A stretch of DNA of 64,000 nt from Heloderma charlesbogerti (taxonomy: Eukaryota > Chordata > Lepidosauria > Squamata > Helodermatidae). Position 1 is the first letter of the stretch; each line of letters begins with the position of its first letter. The position numbers and the translations under genes are program-made. The stretch spans positions 1,240,001-1,304,000 of the forward strand of contig JANEZZ010000519.1 of the NCBI GenBank assembly GCA_026122225.1, read 5' to 3'. This document shows, piece after piece, positions 22,950 through 34,397 of the stretch. The notes under the pieces were generated by a model, which did no database searches, was not told the DNA's origin, and worked only from the letters and a program-made list of their open reading frames with translations.

Positions 22950-23079
22950 CAGCCTTCTCCAATCTGGTGCCCTCTAGGTGTGTTGGACAACAACTCCCAT
23001 CATGCCCAGCCAGCATAACATAGGGATCATGGCAGTTGTTGTCCAACACACCTAGAGGGCACCAGATTGGGGAAGGATG
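22950..23079. mobile_element. hAT palindromic MITE, family B, in the PLPP3 3' UTR
   Basis: 130 bp: starts CAGCCTTCTCC and ends GGGGAAGGATG. The arms pair perfectly for 37 bp (from CCAATCTGGTGCCC through GGACAACAACT) and continue with scattered mismatches to the centre. The fold would form in a PLPP3 transcript because the element lies between the stop codon and the polyadenylation signal. No clean 8-bp duplication is left. Confidence 0.8.
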
Positions 23080-24254
23080 GACTCTCATGAATAGTTTACA
23101 ATGATCCCTTTTTTTAGGCTATGTAAAACATGAGATGGATTTGACTGAATATCAGGCTAGGTCTAGGATGGTCCCGTCCAGCAGTCCGCCCCATACCTGA
23201 AGGATTAATGTTCTGAGTCTCAACCCCAGAGCCCATAGTGCTAACATACATCAATAAGACTGACCGCAAACAAGACCATATTTTGTGAATCCAAAATGAG
23301 GTGATCATCCAGAAAATACTTTTGATATTTGTTTGTGTCAATTGGAGCAAGGGGAAAGTTTTCACTAGGCCATAGAACAAATTCATTGCAGGCTGAACAT
23401 TTCATACAGTACTGTTGACATGACATACTAGAGGTATGGGGGTTCCATACGTCTTGAGTGTCTCTTATTTGACAAATCCAACCTGTTCTCCTAAGTATTA
23501 AAGATGATAAGAATGTGGAGAATGCCTAACGCTAGTCAGAGGAAGTGGGATTGATGAAAAATATGGAATGACTCTTACAGTCAAGGATACCTGTGAAGTA
23601 GGTTGGGTTCAATTTAACAAGTGGATCCATTTATGCCTTTTTGGGCACAGAAAGGTATTCAGGGTTTGTGCAGTGGGAAAAGATGCCTTTCTGACATTTT
23701 ACCTGGCATGCTTCTCCTAAACCAAAAGTTAAGTCACAGTATGGAATGGAGTAAAAGAAAACCAATAAAATAAGAAGCTACCCTTAGAAAGTGATCACAA
23801 TTCACAAATCAGTGCTTATTTCTTGTAGATAGTGCTATAATTTAGTTGGTGAGGGTTTTTCTTCCCCATCTCTCTTAACAGGAATTGGAAAACTTTATAG
23901 TTTTAAAAAAAGAAAAGAAGCAGAGATGGCTGGTTTCCTAGTGATCATTTAGTGTTCATTAAGCTATGAACAATTCAGCATTCATTACAACATGAACACT
24001 CAGCCAATTGCACATTTAGGATTCCTGCATCATTTTTTGATTCATTTAGTAATTGTTGCCTTTGACTTAGTTGAACAACATCCATTTTATGCAAATGTTG
24101 TAATAGTAAAAAGGCCATAGAATAGGACCTTATTGGTCAGGCAAGAGTCTTTCCCTACATTCTACTGTCTGATGAGATTGAGAGCAGCAGGTAGTTGCTG
24201 TCAGCAGTCATTTTGCAAAAAATAATTATATATATATATATATTTGTCAAATGT

Positions 24255-24380
24255 CTACACCATGTTGTGATGGTTGTTTCGGTCAATGATGTCCACAGGT
24301 GAAAGTATCTCCCTCCGTATTGGAGGAGGAGGCTGAGAAGTCTTTGTTTTCTGCTTGAAGAGGTCTGAGACGTAAAACAC
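24255..24380 (-). CDS. PLPP3: PLPP3 exon 6 coding part: end of TM6, C-terminal tail, stop
   Basis: Last coding exon: acceptor GATTTACAG, then 41 codons and a TAG stop at 24255-24257. It reads VFYVSDLFKQKTKTS, a proline run (QPPPP), IRREILSPVD and IIDRNNHHNMV. The cytoplasmic tail ending IDRNNHHNM is diagnostic for PLPP3 against PLPP1 and PLPP2. The final residue is Val where human has Met. The middle of the tail (KQKTKTSQPPPP) differs from human, while both ends are conserved. Confidence 0.97.
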   Translation of the reverse strand: MFYVSDLFKQKTKTSQPPPPIRREILSPVDIIDRNNHHNMV

Positions 24381-25470
24381 CTGTAAATCAAATGAAATAT
24401 ATACATTCAATATAAATATTTAGAGTTTTATTCCAACTTCATTTTTCTTTATACATTCAAAATCCCCCATTAGTAAATCAAACCAATTATGTAGCAGTTC
24501 TGAAGTCATAATTTCCATTTGAAATTGAGAACTGGGTTGGAGACCTTCCAGATTTGTCCATCAGAGAACAAGTTATGTATCATAGGAGAGATAATCTGGA
24601 GAAAATGGATTTTGGCGCCCTGAATGAACATCACTCTCTCAACTGATTCTTACTGGTACGGAAAACATCCCACCACCACACACCCTTTCATTGGTTTATT
24701 GATATATTTCCGCACGGGGTTAAACTTTTTTCCCCTCTTTTAATTCAAATTTACTGAAGGTAAGTGTATGTGGAAGAATGTACTAAGCAAGAGGCTTTCA
24801 TCACATAGAGTTTGCTAATGCAAGAGAGAACAAATTTTCTCTTTAAAAAAAAATAAAAGAATGATTACACTATTTAGATTTTTTTTTATATTCTCCTGAC
24901 CACAATCAATACAATGTTAACGCGTTCAAAAGTTCACACAGCTACACTTCCTCTGGTAATTTATTCTGTACTATTATTAAGCTTCCCTCTAGAGCCAGTT
25001 GTCTGCAACTATTAGTCAGAGTAGCTTGATCTTTCCTCACTTTCGCACTCCCTTCCCCTTCGCCACTGTCCTTTCCTCACTACTAGTAAATTGACGCTTA
25101 ATCAGGATGACTGTCCTCAAAGTTTTTAAAGAATAGCGTAAGGAAAGAGAGATCCCCAACTACCTTTCCCTGAAATAACCAATGACGTATCCAGTCCTGC
25201 GGATGTGAAAAGGCCCGCACTTGACAATTCAGAGAGGCAGTCACACAATGAGGAAGCCCTGGGAGGAAACTTTGACATCCTCCCTCAGCTGCAACAGCCT
25301 AAAGTCTTATCAAGCTAGCATGACTGATGCACTTTCTCCCTTGCAAAATAGAACTCCAGAAAGCAATCAAGTTAGACAACACCGAGGCTCTGCAGACAGC
25401 AGAAGAAGGCTCTCTTTTCCAGTGGTATAAACAAATCCCAGCTATTAATACACATGATCTCATATAATGA

Positions 25471-25499
25471 GTCTGTCTGTCTGTCTGTCTATCTATCTA
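25471..25499. repeat. (GTCT)n / (ATCT)n microsatellite
   Basis: Five GTCT units followed by two ATCT units. Confidence 0.9.
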
Positions 25500-25527
25500 A
25501 CACATAGGTGTGCACATAAGGGTGCAA

Positions 25528-25995
25528 TCCTAGCCCTGCCATTACGCGTAGTGAGGCAGCCACCTCCGATGGTGCATGGTGTGCTTGTCCATGGGTGTGT
25601 GTGTGGAGCTTCAGTGGCAGCTCCCCAGCCTTTCCCGCTGAGCCCCCTGGCCCTTTTGCTCTGTTGGAGAGCAGAGCTCTGCATGCCCCACAGCCTGACC
25701 AACACCCACTAAGTTAGGCTGCTGTCTTCAGGTGGTGTGGAAAATGTTATCCTGTCACCACTGTTAAAGTAAGATTCAACTGCTGAGCCCTATAAACCAC
25801 ACGGGTACAGGGTGACGGAAATGCATGGCGGGTCGGCGGAGCTAGTGCACTCCTTCTCCTTGCATGTTGATTCTACACAGATTCTGAAAACCTGAATAGG
25901 GTGCCAGTCTAGTCAGCTTCTGTACATGGAATAGAGGTGGGTGAGTGCCATATTGTCCCTCGCCTGAGGAAGTAACATGTATTGGGCTGCCCCTG
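25528..25995 (+). mobile_element. hAT non-autonomous element, family C, copy 3
   Basis: Shares GTGAGGCAGCCACCT, TTAGGCTGCTGTCTTCAGGT, and TTGTCCCTCGCCTGAGG with 46381-46658 and ends ATTGGGCTGCCCCTG. The 5' end abuts GTAAGGGTGCAATCC-type sequence of a Harbinger MITE (25517-25529), so the true left boundary is unclear. Confidence 0.6.
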
Positions 25996-26619
25996 AGCTG
26001 AAGCAACCGGATGAGTGAATGACTCTTGCTCCATTGGCAATTGCTGTCCAGACTTTATAGTTTACAGCACTGTTTTTATATTTCTTTGAAGGCACAAGAT
26101 TTAGTAGGGTTAGAGAAGTTATGCTCCAAGTTTCAAGTTTCCTAGTGCTCCATTAGTTAAGCTAATAGGCTTTTTCAGAGCAAGAAATCACAAAGCACTT
26201 GATTGTTTAAAGAGGCTGCTTGTTTTACTGGATGCAGATGTTTGCATTCAGCCTTCCAATTGTCTTGCTATGTTCCCAGATCAGTTTGTTTGACATCTAA
26301 ATATTATCACAGAAGCCTCCAGTTAATTCACCGAGGAAACAAAACTCCACTCAGAAAAATAGTCTTGGCTGTGACCAAAGAAAAACAAACAGTAGCAAGC
26401 TCTTTCTTAGGCTTGCTTAGATTTTAAGTTTTCTTTGATCCCTAGGCTCAATAGTAATACTGGAGTCCCTGACCTAAAATGACCATTCCCTTTTCCCCAT
26501 CATTGCTGGCCTATGGCTCCCTTTGTTTTCAATGGGGCTATATTAGAGATGGATGGGCATTCTAGATTTTCTTTCGATTCTGGGAAAGCAAGATATATTG
26601 CTTACTTTTCCCATTACAT

Positions 26620-26671
26620 GGATATTTCCCCTGATGTCACTAGAGAAGGAAAACCATCAGGGGAAATATCC
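26620..26671. repeat. Isolated hairpin with 17-bp perfect stem
   Basis: GGATATTTCCCCTGATG at 26620-26636 pairs with CATCAGGGGAAATATCC at 26655-26671 around an 18-base loop. It lies in PLPP3 intron 5 and does not match the MITE families of this window. Confidence 0.7.
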
Positions 26672-28534
26672 TTTTGTCCACAACAAGAAAAGGTGGGCTC
26701 CTGACACAGTCCAGCAATAGTTCTGACTAAGCTCTATTGAAATCAATGGCACTTTAATTAGTCATAACCATATCTACTTAACTTTCATTAGATTGTGTAT
26801 GGTACTTATGGCTCACATTTGCATCCCGCCTTTCCTTCAAGGAGCTGGTGCTGGCAAAATGTAATAGACCTGTATGCTCACCCGTGAAAATCTCTTGGTT
26901 TCATTCCTGTAATTCTGAAGTTGCTAGAATCTGAGCTGAGGTAACCTAGGGTGCCCATCAGGCAGATAAGCAGCCCCCACGTGAATGGGATAACTTCTAA
27001 AAGACACCTAGGTCCCACAAAATGAACAGGATGTAAAGCCTTAAATGTCCCAATTCTTTCTTTGGGTTGTAGGCCTTCTCTGGGTTGCTTTTAGAATTTG
27101 TAAATATTTAAATCTTGAATTAATTTTAAGACAACTGTGTTTCCTTTATTCATCCGGTCATTCATTTCTACAGCTTTTATAGATTCGAGGGTTGGAAGGC
27201 AATTCCAATGCCATGCCTCTGACTTACCACTTCCTAAGACTGGATTCAATCACAACTATAGCCACATTCTATACCAAGATCTCCATGACAAATCAATTTG
27301 TGGCAGGAACGGGTGGCGGTTGCATGATGCAAGTGGCAGATGGGGGATTAGGTTCAATCTGGCCTGAATTTTCTAAATGAGCAAGTTATGGATGGAGTGT
27401 CATCTTGGCTTTCTTAGCCTTTGCTCTGTAGTTCATGGCATGTGTGGCTTTAAATCAGGTATTTGGTAGTAGCAGCGTTAATTCCTCTTTAAACTGTGTT
27501 TCACTTTAGCAAAGGCTTGAAGTTATAAAAACACACAGAAAAATCATGAAACATGATCATCTAAGGTTCAAAAAGTGTGCTAAACCCTCCTAATGCTTCA
27601 GTTGCTTAACACAAAAAAAGAGAGGGTAAAGGCACGGCATGTTTTTGCTTCGATTTATTCCATTTCCTGTGGAAGGTGCTCTCCACCCATAAAGAAAACT
27701 CAGCAGCAGACAACTGGGAATGTGCTAGACAACCATTTCAGCTGATCAATGTCTTTTTCATTCATTATATTAAAAAGAGAGAGACTTCGCTTGGATCCAA
27801 AACCTTTTAGCAAACAGCTCACATGAGATTAATGTGGAGAGGGAAAGGGGGCCACAGATTCCTATCCTCCCATGTTTCACAGTTCCAAGATTAGAATTAG
27901 CTGCTAAAGCGATATCTGACAGATATTTTGATTTCAGCAAAACTCCAAACAAAACAAGTGTGGGAGCACTTAAAATGAATGTTTTGCATTTGTTTTTTCC
28001 GGCTGGGAAAACACACACACAACGTGACTGCTGCAATGAAGCATTGGATATAGCTTGGGTAACCCATGGAGGTGAAACTCCACATGGTTTCTGTTGAACA
28101 CTGAAGCCTAATCATGGGGACATCATGGTTTTCTTTGGGAATGGGTTAAAACAGTGCTGTGAAGGAATACAGTGGCAAGTGATCCAACTGTGATTGTACC
28201 CCACCAAGTTGGCCTCTGAAACTATGTAAGGCACTGGCCAGAACACAGATAAAATTCAAAAATATGGGGAAGAAGTATAATTGCAAGGCTCATAGATACT
28301 CTGCCTGAATATCTATGAAAATACACAAAGTATATCATATGTGTTTTTCATTGAGAGAAAACATGAGCCTGAAGGAGTTTTTGAGTTTGCAGATCTCCTC
28401 TCCCGAACATCTCTGTACATCTGCTTCTGAATGGAAAAAACAAGAGGGTGATCAAAGCACCTGACAGTCTACAATACTTGGGTGGTAGGAAGTTGTTCAT
28501 CTTTGTTTTGGTTGCATAGAGCTGTTATATGTTG

Positions 28535-28772
28535 GAGAGTGTGGTGTAGTGGTTAGAGTGTTGTACTGAGACATGGGAGATCCAGGTTCTAGTCCCCACT
28601 CAGCCATGAAGTTCACTGGGTACCTTTAGACAAGTCACTGGCTCTCATCCTAACCTACCTCACAGGGTAGCTGTGACGATGAAACAGAGAGGAGAAAGAG
28701 AATCATGTATACTGCCTTGGGCACCTTGGTGAAAAAGATGGGATATAAATGTAACAAATAAATAAAATAAAA
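28535..28772 (+). mobile_element. tRNA-derived MIR-like CORE-SINE, near complete
   Basis: The tRNA-like head GTGTAGTGGTTAGAGTGTTG and AGATCCAGGTTCTAGTCCCC carries A- and B-box-like sequences. The body holds AACCTACCTCACAGGGTAGC (the conserved CORE-like block also found in MIR), followed by GGGATATAAATGTAACAAAT and an AATAAATAAAATAAAA tail. It lies in PLPP3 intron 5, antisense to the gene. Confidence 0.75.
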
Positions 28773-29611
28773 CCCTAACAGACTGTCTGGGTCAAAGGAT
28801 AGAATAGAAACAGGAAATAAATACATTCAAAAAAATGTAAAATATATAAAAGCACAGTGAAAGGGATGATACTAGGACTTTTCTACATCAAGATGACAGT
28901 ATTATAAACAATGCTCAGGCTATACATGAATGTTTTAGCCATGCCTTGTGAACAGGAAATCAAGGGAAGACAGAGGAAATCACTAGCCACCCCTCTCTCA
29001 GCTTCCTCTTCTATGGCTGTGGCTGTCTTTTCTCAGCAGGGCTGCAAAAGGGCAGGGCAAACAGAGACCAGTGCCCTCTCCATATCCTGACTAAGGCCTG
29101 ATGCATACAAAAGAACAGCAGACAGGGTGGGAGAGCACAGGGCTACAAAGGAAGGCCTATCCATGTGTGTGGTGCTGCTCAGGCAGCTGCTTCCTCAGGG
29201 CTGTACTTCGTCACAGGAAAGTCAGCCTATAGCAGCCGAACTCTCACCCCTCCTCTGGCCCAGTAAAACATGCCATCTGTTTACAGGTCAGGAAAAGAGT
29301 GTCGGATTTGTAACCTGTCACTAGACAGGAAACGGCAAAAATGGCCATCCCTTGTCTCTGGAACCCCCTATTGTCTGTCAGAAGCTTTCTGCTTCTGTGC
29401 ACTGAGATCATCAGCGTGCTACTGCACCCTGCATGGCCTGGATCTCACCCACCCACTCGCTCCACCCTTTGACAACTTTTTAGAGCAACCAACAGTAGAA
29501 ATTAAGGAATCATTCTATACGGCCCGCTCTAGACAAAGCCACATGACGCAACGTGAAGCACCTGAGCTGAGAAGAAACTGCTCCATTGTTCAAACATGTC
29601 GCCTGGGGCCT

Positions 29612-29634
29612 CACCCCCGCCCCGCCCCCACACA
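29612..29634. promoter_or_regulatory. Clustered CACCC / GC-box sites (candidate KLF/SP binding) in PLPP3 intron 5
   Basis: TCACCCCCGCCCCGCCCCCA followed by CACAC sits in a non-repeat, relatively GC-rich block (about 29100-29700). Such boxes bind KLF and SP factors. In human, an endothelial enhancer in PLPP3 intron 5 is reported to respond to KLF2, but orthology with this block is inference. Confidence 0.3.
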
Positions 29635-30279
29635 CTTAATCACCCACAGGGATAATAAATAGGTCACGAAAGCTCTGAGGAATATTGTTGTGCGTGTCTG
29701 GGGACTAGTACCTCTGCTACCGAGTAAACATAAGCAGGAGATGCTCATCAGATTAAAACTGGGGTGGGGGGGGCAAACTTAGACGTCTTGAGAGAAACGC
29801 AGGACTGGGGAAGAACATCTGCTGGAAAGAACAAACGGGGGCAGGGCAGGATACTTTCCCCTTCAAATGGCTCCCCAGCAGTTTTTTTAGTTTTTCCTTC
29901 CAATGGGATTCTGAAACTGAAAGTTAGCAAGTTGGAGGGGAAAATGCATTTGTAGGGCAGCAGAACTGGTGGGTGTGAGAAACACTTACTGCCATGTAAG
30001 TGCTCCCAATTCTTGTTGCCATCTCACGGCCAAACTGCACAGTGCCTGAATGCTGGGCTGTTTTCATCAAGCTCTCCATCACAATGCCAAGATCCCTTTC
30101 CTGGTCAGTCACTGCCAGCTCAGACCCTATCACCTATCTGGATTGGGGCCATGATAGGGGAGCAAATTTTACTTGATTTACTTTACTTTGATTTAGGTCC
30201 ATTGAAGAAGTGCATAGTATTTTACACATGTTTTAGACATGCATAAATAAGCCCCTTTGTTTCCTGCTTAAGACAGCTA

Positions 30280-30325
<46 letters not shown>

Positions 30326-30347
30326 ATAAATAAATAAATAAATAAAT
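30280..30347. repeat. (AAGC)n followed by (AAAT)n microsatellite
   Basis: About eleven AAGC units (30280-30325) continue directly into five to six AAAT units (30325-30347). Confidence 0.95.
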
Positions 30348-30896
30348 CCCACAACAATAAGTAAGACTGCTCTCCCTTCATGAGAAACTTATATATAGTC
30401 AGTTCACATTAAAAAAAGTCTGGGAAGTCAGGTGATCACAGCTTGGGCAGACGATTTTGTCCCAAACCTTTTCACCTTATTAAAGAACAAAATACTATGA
30501 GAAAGAGATACACCCCTGTGCTTCTAGTCAAAATAATAGACCCAAGTTTCATGTTCCCAAGTTTTCTGATTCAGCTGAAAAGGAAACACACATCTGTGCG
30601 TGTTCCTTCAAGCTCCAAGCATTTCTGCTTCGGTTTTCAATACATACTTCAGAAATCAGAGACTACATCCCTCACAGAATGTTGACAGTGGTTTGGCTAA
30701 CACAGGCACTAGTGGAAAAGAATACATTCAGCTGTCTTTGAAAGTGTTTAGTATTTCAGGGGGCAGGAGAAAGAACTGCTATAATCATTTATACATTCAC
30801 CTATGTGAACCATCCTGCTGATACATCCAGTTTGGTGCATGTTCAAGGAAAGCTTTGTACTAGGCACTAAACATACCAGACCTAACACTTAAGCTG

Positions 30897-31021
30897 CAGC
30901 CTTCCCCAACCTGGCACCGTCCAGTTGTTTTGGCCTACAACTCACATCATCCCCAGCCAGCATGGCCAATGCTGGGACCTGGAGACCAAAACATCTAGAG
31001 GGCACCCGGATGGGGCAGGGT
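30897..31021. mobile_element. hAT palindromic MITE, family B
   Basis: Starts CAGCCTTCCCCAACCTGGCA; right arm CCAAAACATCTAGAGGGCAC then GGATGGGGCAGGG. The arms fold on each other with some mismatches. Confidence 0.7.
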
Positions 31022-31520
31022 GAGAGAGAAATACAGAAAACAGCTGTTTCGTATGAGCCTCTGTTCTGTACCTATTACACCTGAAAGGTTAGAGTTCACC
31101 GGGTATTTCTCTTCTAGTTTCCAACATTATATAAGGATAATCCATATTTGCTTTCTTTGTTTAAAACTACCCTTTCTTCCCTTCTTGGTTTTAGAAACTC
31201 CCCTAGAACCCCTCTAGTGACAGGGAAACATCCCCCTCACTCGCCCCATCTCAGTTTGAAATGGGTTCAAGTACTTTAAGTAAATTCTTCAAAAACATTG
31301 GAAAATAACTTATTATTCTTGAGCCCATTCCAAAGTTTGGACCTTGTTGTGCTCCCAGTAACATACTTGGTGTGTGACAGGGCCTGAACGCCCCCTTTCG
31401 TTCCCCTGTGAGCTTCTGAGCCCTGCCTCATTATTCCTTCCCCCAAATCTGCCTGACAGCAGTGGCCATGGGAATGTCTTACGTGAGGCCTCACTGTGGG
31501 GCCTCCACTACTCCCGAGGA

Positions 31521-31665
31521 TAGGGATGGGGAAAGTGTGTCCCTCCAGGTGTTGTTGGACTGCAACTCCCATCATCCCTCACCACTGGCCAAGTGGTGAG
31601 GGAAGCTGTCAGGAGTTGCAGTTCAACAACATCTAAAGGGCCACACATTCCCCATCGCTGCCCTA
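31521..31665. mobile_element. Palindromic MITE related to hAT family B (variant ends)
   Basis: Left end TAGGGATGGGGAAAGTGTGT, right end CCACACATTCCCCATCGCTG. The inner arms TGTTGTTGGACTGCAACTCC and GGAGTTGCAGTTCAACAACA pair almost perfectly. It shares the inner arm with family B but has different outer ends. Confidence 0.65.
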
Positions 31666-31949
31666 GAGCAAACAATGATGAAATGGCAGTGCCCCAGTGC
31701 CAAGGGCCTGTAACATATAGTTTTCTAGACCATCTAAATACTTAGTAGGGATGCCAAGACACAGGAAATTACACATCTCAGGCATTATTTCTGCTGTACA
31801 TTTTAAAAAGTTAAACACACACAAAAGAGGGTTATTTTTTAAAAGGACGCTCCAGTGTATGGTCACAACAGCATCCACATGTGTTTTCATATGAAGTATT
31901 TTAACCCTTGTCCTTATTGATCATTTTCTCACCTGCGGTTTTGAGTCTT

Positions 31950-32065
31950 TTTAGTTTTTAAGTGTTGCTGTTGTCTGATTTATGTTATGGTTTTAATTAC
32001 TGTAAACCACCTGAGAACTTCAGATGAAGGGCTGTATAAAAATATTGATGAAATAAATAAATAAA
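31950..32065 (+). mobile_element. L2-type / SINE 3' tail fragment
   Basis: TACTGTAAACCACCTGAGAA, then GAAGGGCTGTATAAAAATAT and (AAAT)n is the tail shared by squamate L2 LINEs and SINEs. Confidence 0.5.
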
Positions 32066-32327
32066 GCCTCTCATTGCAGATGGGCCACTGTCTCCCTTTA
32101 ACGAGGTTATTCACCTTCTTCAGGCATATATTCCCAATGCTTGACAGTGCTCAGAGTGTGGAGGGTGAAGCCATTTTAGATGGCTGTTGGTTTGTGCAAC
32201 ATCTTATAATTGCTAGCTGCCACAATCCAACTGAACTCCTCTCATTGTCTCCACCGCAATCCAACACCCACGGATTGAACTAGAGATGGTAAGAAGACAG
32301 TACCTATCTTATAGATGTGATGCATAT

Positions 32328-32398
32328 GGTTATTTGAACCGCCCGGAGATCTTCGACTATTGGGCGGTATAGAAACAAACAAACAAACAAACAAATAA
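32328..32398 (+). mobile_element. L2-type / SINE 3' tail fragment
   Basis: GAACCGCCCGGAGATCTTCG, then TTGGGCGGTATAGAAACAAA and an (AAAC)n run. It ends 46 bases from PLPP3 exon 5. Confidence 0.55.
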
Positions 32399-32416
32399 GG
32401 TTATTTAGTGAAATCA

Positions 32417-32668
<252 letters not shown>

Positions 32669-33055
32669 TCACAACACTTTGCACCACCATCGATCTCCAT
32701 TATGAAGTGTCCATCATCCCAGTTCAGGATCACACTAAGGTTGGGAAAGCCAACCTTTGGGCAGTCCTTCCCAGCATAGCCAGCTCTTACTGTACCAATA
32801 TCAAAACACCAGAAGACCAACTTGATCTTACAAGATGGACTGACTCCCTAATGGAAAAGGGTCTTCTGGTGTGTGTTTTTATAAACCAAAACACCCAAAC
32901 ACTTAAGGTTTTCCTTATAGGGAAGGTGCTCCATTTATCATTTTGGTTTTCCCTTTCCTGCACCTTTCTCCCATTTACAAAATCCTTTTTGAGGTGGGGT
33001 GAGCACCCCGCAGAGTACTCCAAATGCAGCCACAGCATAGATATGGGGTAAAGAA

Positions 33056-33166
33056 GCTGGTGCCCTCCAGATGTTTTGGACTACAACTCCCCAAATCCCT
33101 AACCATTTCTAAAGCTGCCTGGGGCTAATGGGAGTTGTAGCCCAAAACATCTGGAGGGCATCCTGG
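33056..33166. mobile_element. hAT palindromic MITE, family B
   Basis: The left arm TGCCCTCCAGATGTTTTGGA pairs with the right arm CCAAAACATCTGGAGGGCAT. The outermost ends are lost. Confidence 0.7.
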
Positions 33167-34397
33167 CATAGTTTATAGCATTATGATAGTGGCTGTTTTA
33201 TTTTCAACCCCTGTCCTAATTTCCCTTAAATCCAAGAATGGTTTAACTGTGATTTGAACTGAACCTTGAAGTTTCTTGGACATAAAATACAGAGTGGAAA
33301 ATGACACTTCTGCTTTAGCAAGGGGAAAAAAGAAATCAACAAGCAACTGCGGACTTGGCCTGAAGTGAAGTCACTGAAAATGATGTGAAATGGGCATTGT
33401 CCCCTGCCTCACCCCTCCCCACTTATCCTGATCTGATTTCCTCTTGAACGCTTTGGGCACAGCCTATTCCTCGGGTTCCTGTGGGAACTGGGGAAGCCAA
33501 AAAGGGAAGAGGCTGCAGGAAAGGCATACACATCTACCTACAAATCAAAGGAGCCGGAGGCTGACCCAACCCAAAAGGCAGGGTGAGGGGAGTGTGAGCA
33601 TGGCTCAGTCCTCCACCAACTGCTGCCTTCCTGTGTAAGTGGAGAAATGCCGGTCAGAGAGTTTGAATGTTACAAGGTCACTGAAATGTCTGCAGTGTAT
33701 AATCTATGCAAAAAATGTTAATGGTAGGAAGAACATTGAAGCACCACAGCTATTACACTACACCTATGAGATTACATATAAAAATCCACCCACACATTTC
33801 TGAGAAGTGTCCTATGCCTTCACATTATTCTTCATCCTGCTAGTCTTTTAAGAAGAGAAAATACACAATGCGACTTTATAGTTCCCTGGATAAATGACAT
33901 GGAATCAGTACTTAATTACTAAAATGCTGCTGCTCAAATTTACATGTGAGGTTGCCCTTCCCCTTTGGAAATAGGAAGTCCTTGCCTTAGTCCAAGGCAG
34001 ATAGACAATGGTTCTGGAAACTCAATGGTAGGAAGAAAGCTCTCCACATTATGCCTAGAAGCATACTCCTTGCTATTTTATATACTCTGTGGGTGGTATC
34101 CAATTGATATCCTCCTGCTGATCGAAGGCATCCGTCAGCTGAATGGGGAGGGGATGACTTTTTTTTACAATTCACTTTCCCCCCTGCACCACCTCCCATC
34201 CTATTCTGAAGGAGCCAACCCTCTAGCATAGATTTGGAGAGTGGCAAGGGGAGTGGGGAGGAGAAATTACCGAAAGTCACCCACTCCCCATTCCACTTGC
34301 CTTCTATCAGCAAAGGGACACCTATGGTTGCAATGCATTCTTGCACTGAAAAGTAATTTCAGTAATTTCAGATTACTAAAAAAGTAATCCAAAGACG

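Larger units (their letters stand above)
22310..24254 (-). other. PLPP3: PLPP3 3' untranslated region (inferred)
   Basis: About 1.9 kb from the stop codon to the first good polyadenylation signal, similar to the roughly 2 kb 3' UTR recalled for human PLPP3. The distal 400 bp (22330-22740) is very AT-rich. It contains a TA run close after the stop codon (about 24229-24242), another AT-rich tract at 22681-22726, and a near-perfect fold-back hAT MITE at 22950-23079. The extent is inferred from sequence; no transcript evidence was available. Confidence 0.6.

Noticed and set aside
29270..29662. 130-codon open frame on the plus strand in PLPP3 intron 5
   Set aside because: No domain, no splice signals that fit, and antisense to the gene. 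The GC-richer composition explains the lack of stops.
30280..30347. CRISPR-like regular repeat
   Set aside because: It is a simple tetranucleotide microsatellite; no array with spacers occurs and the genome is vertebrate.
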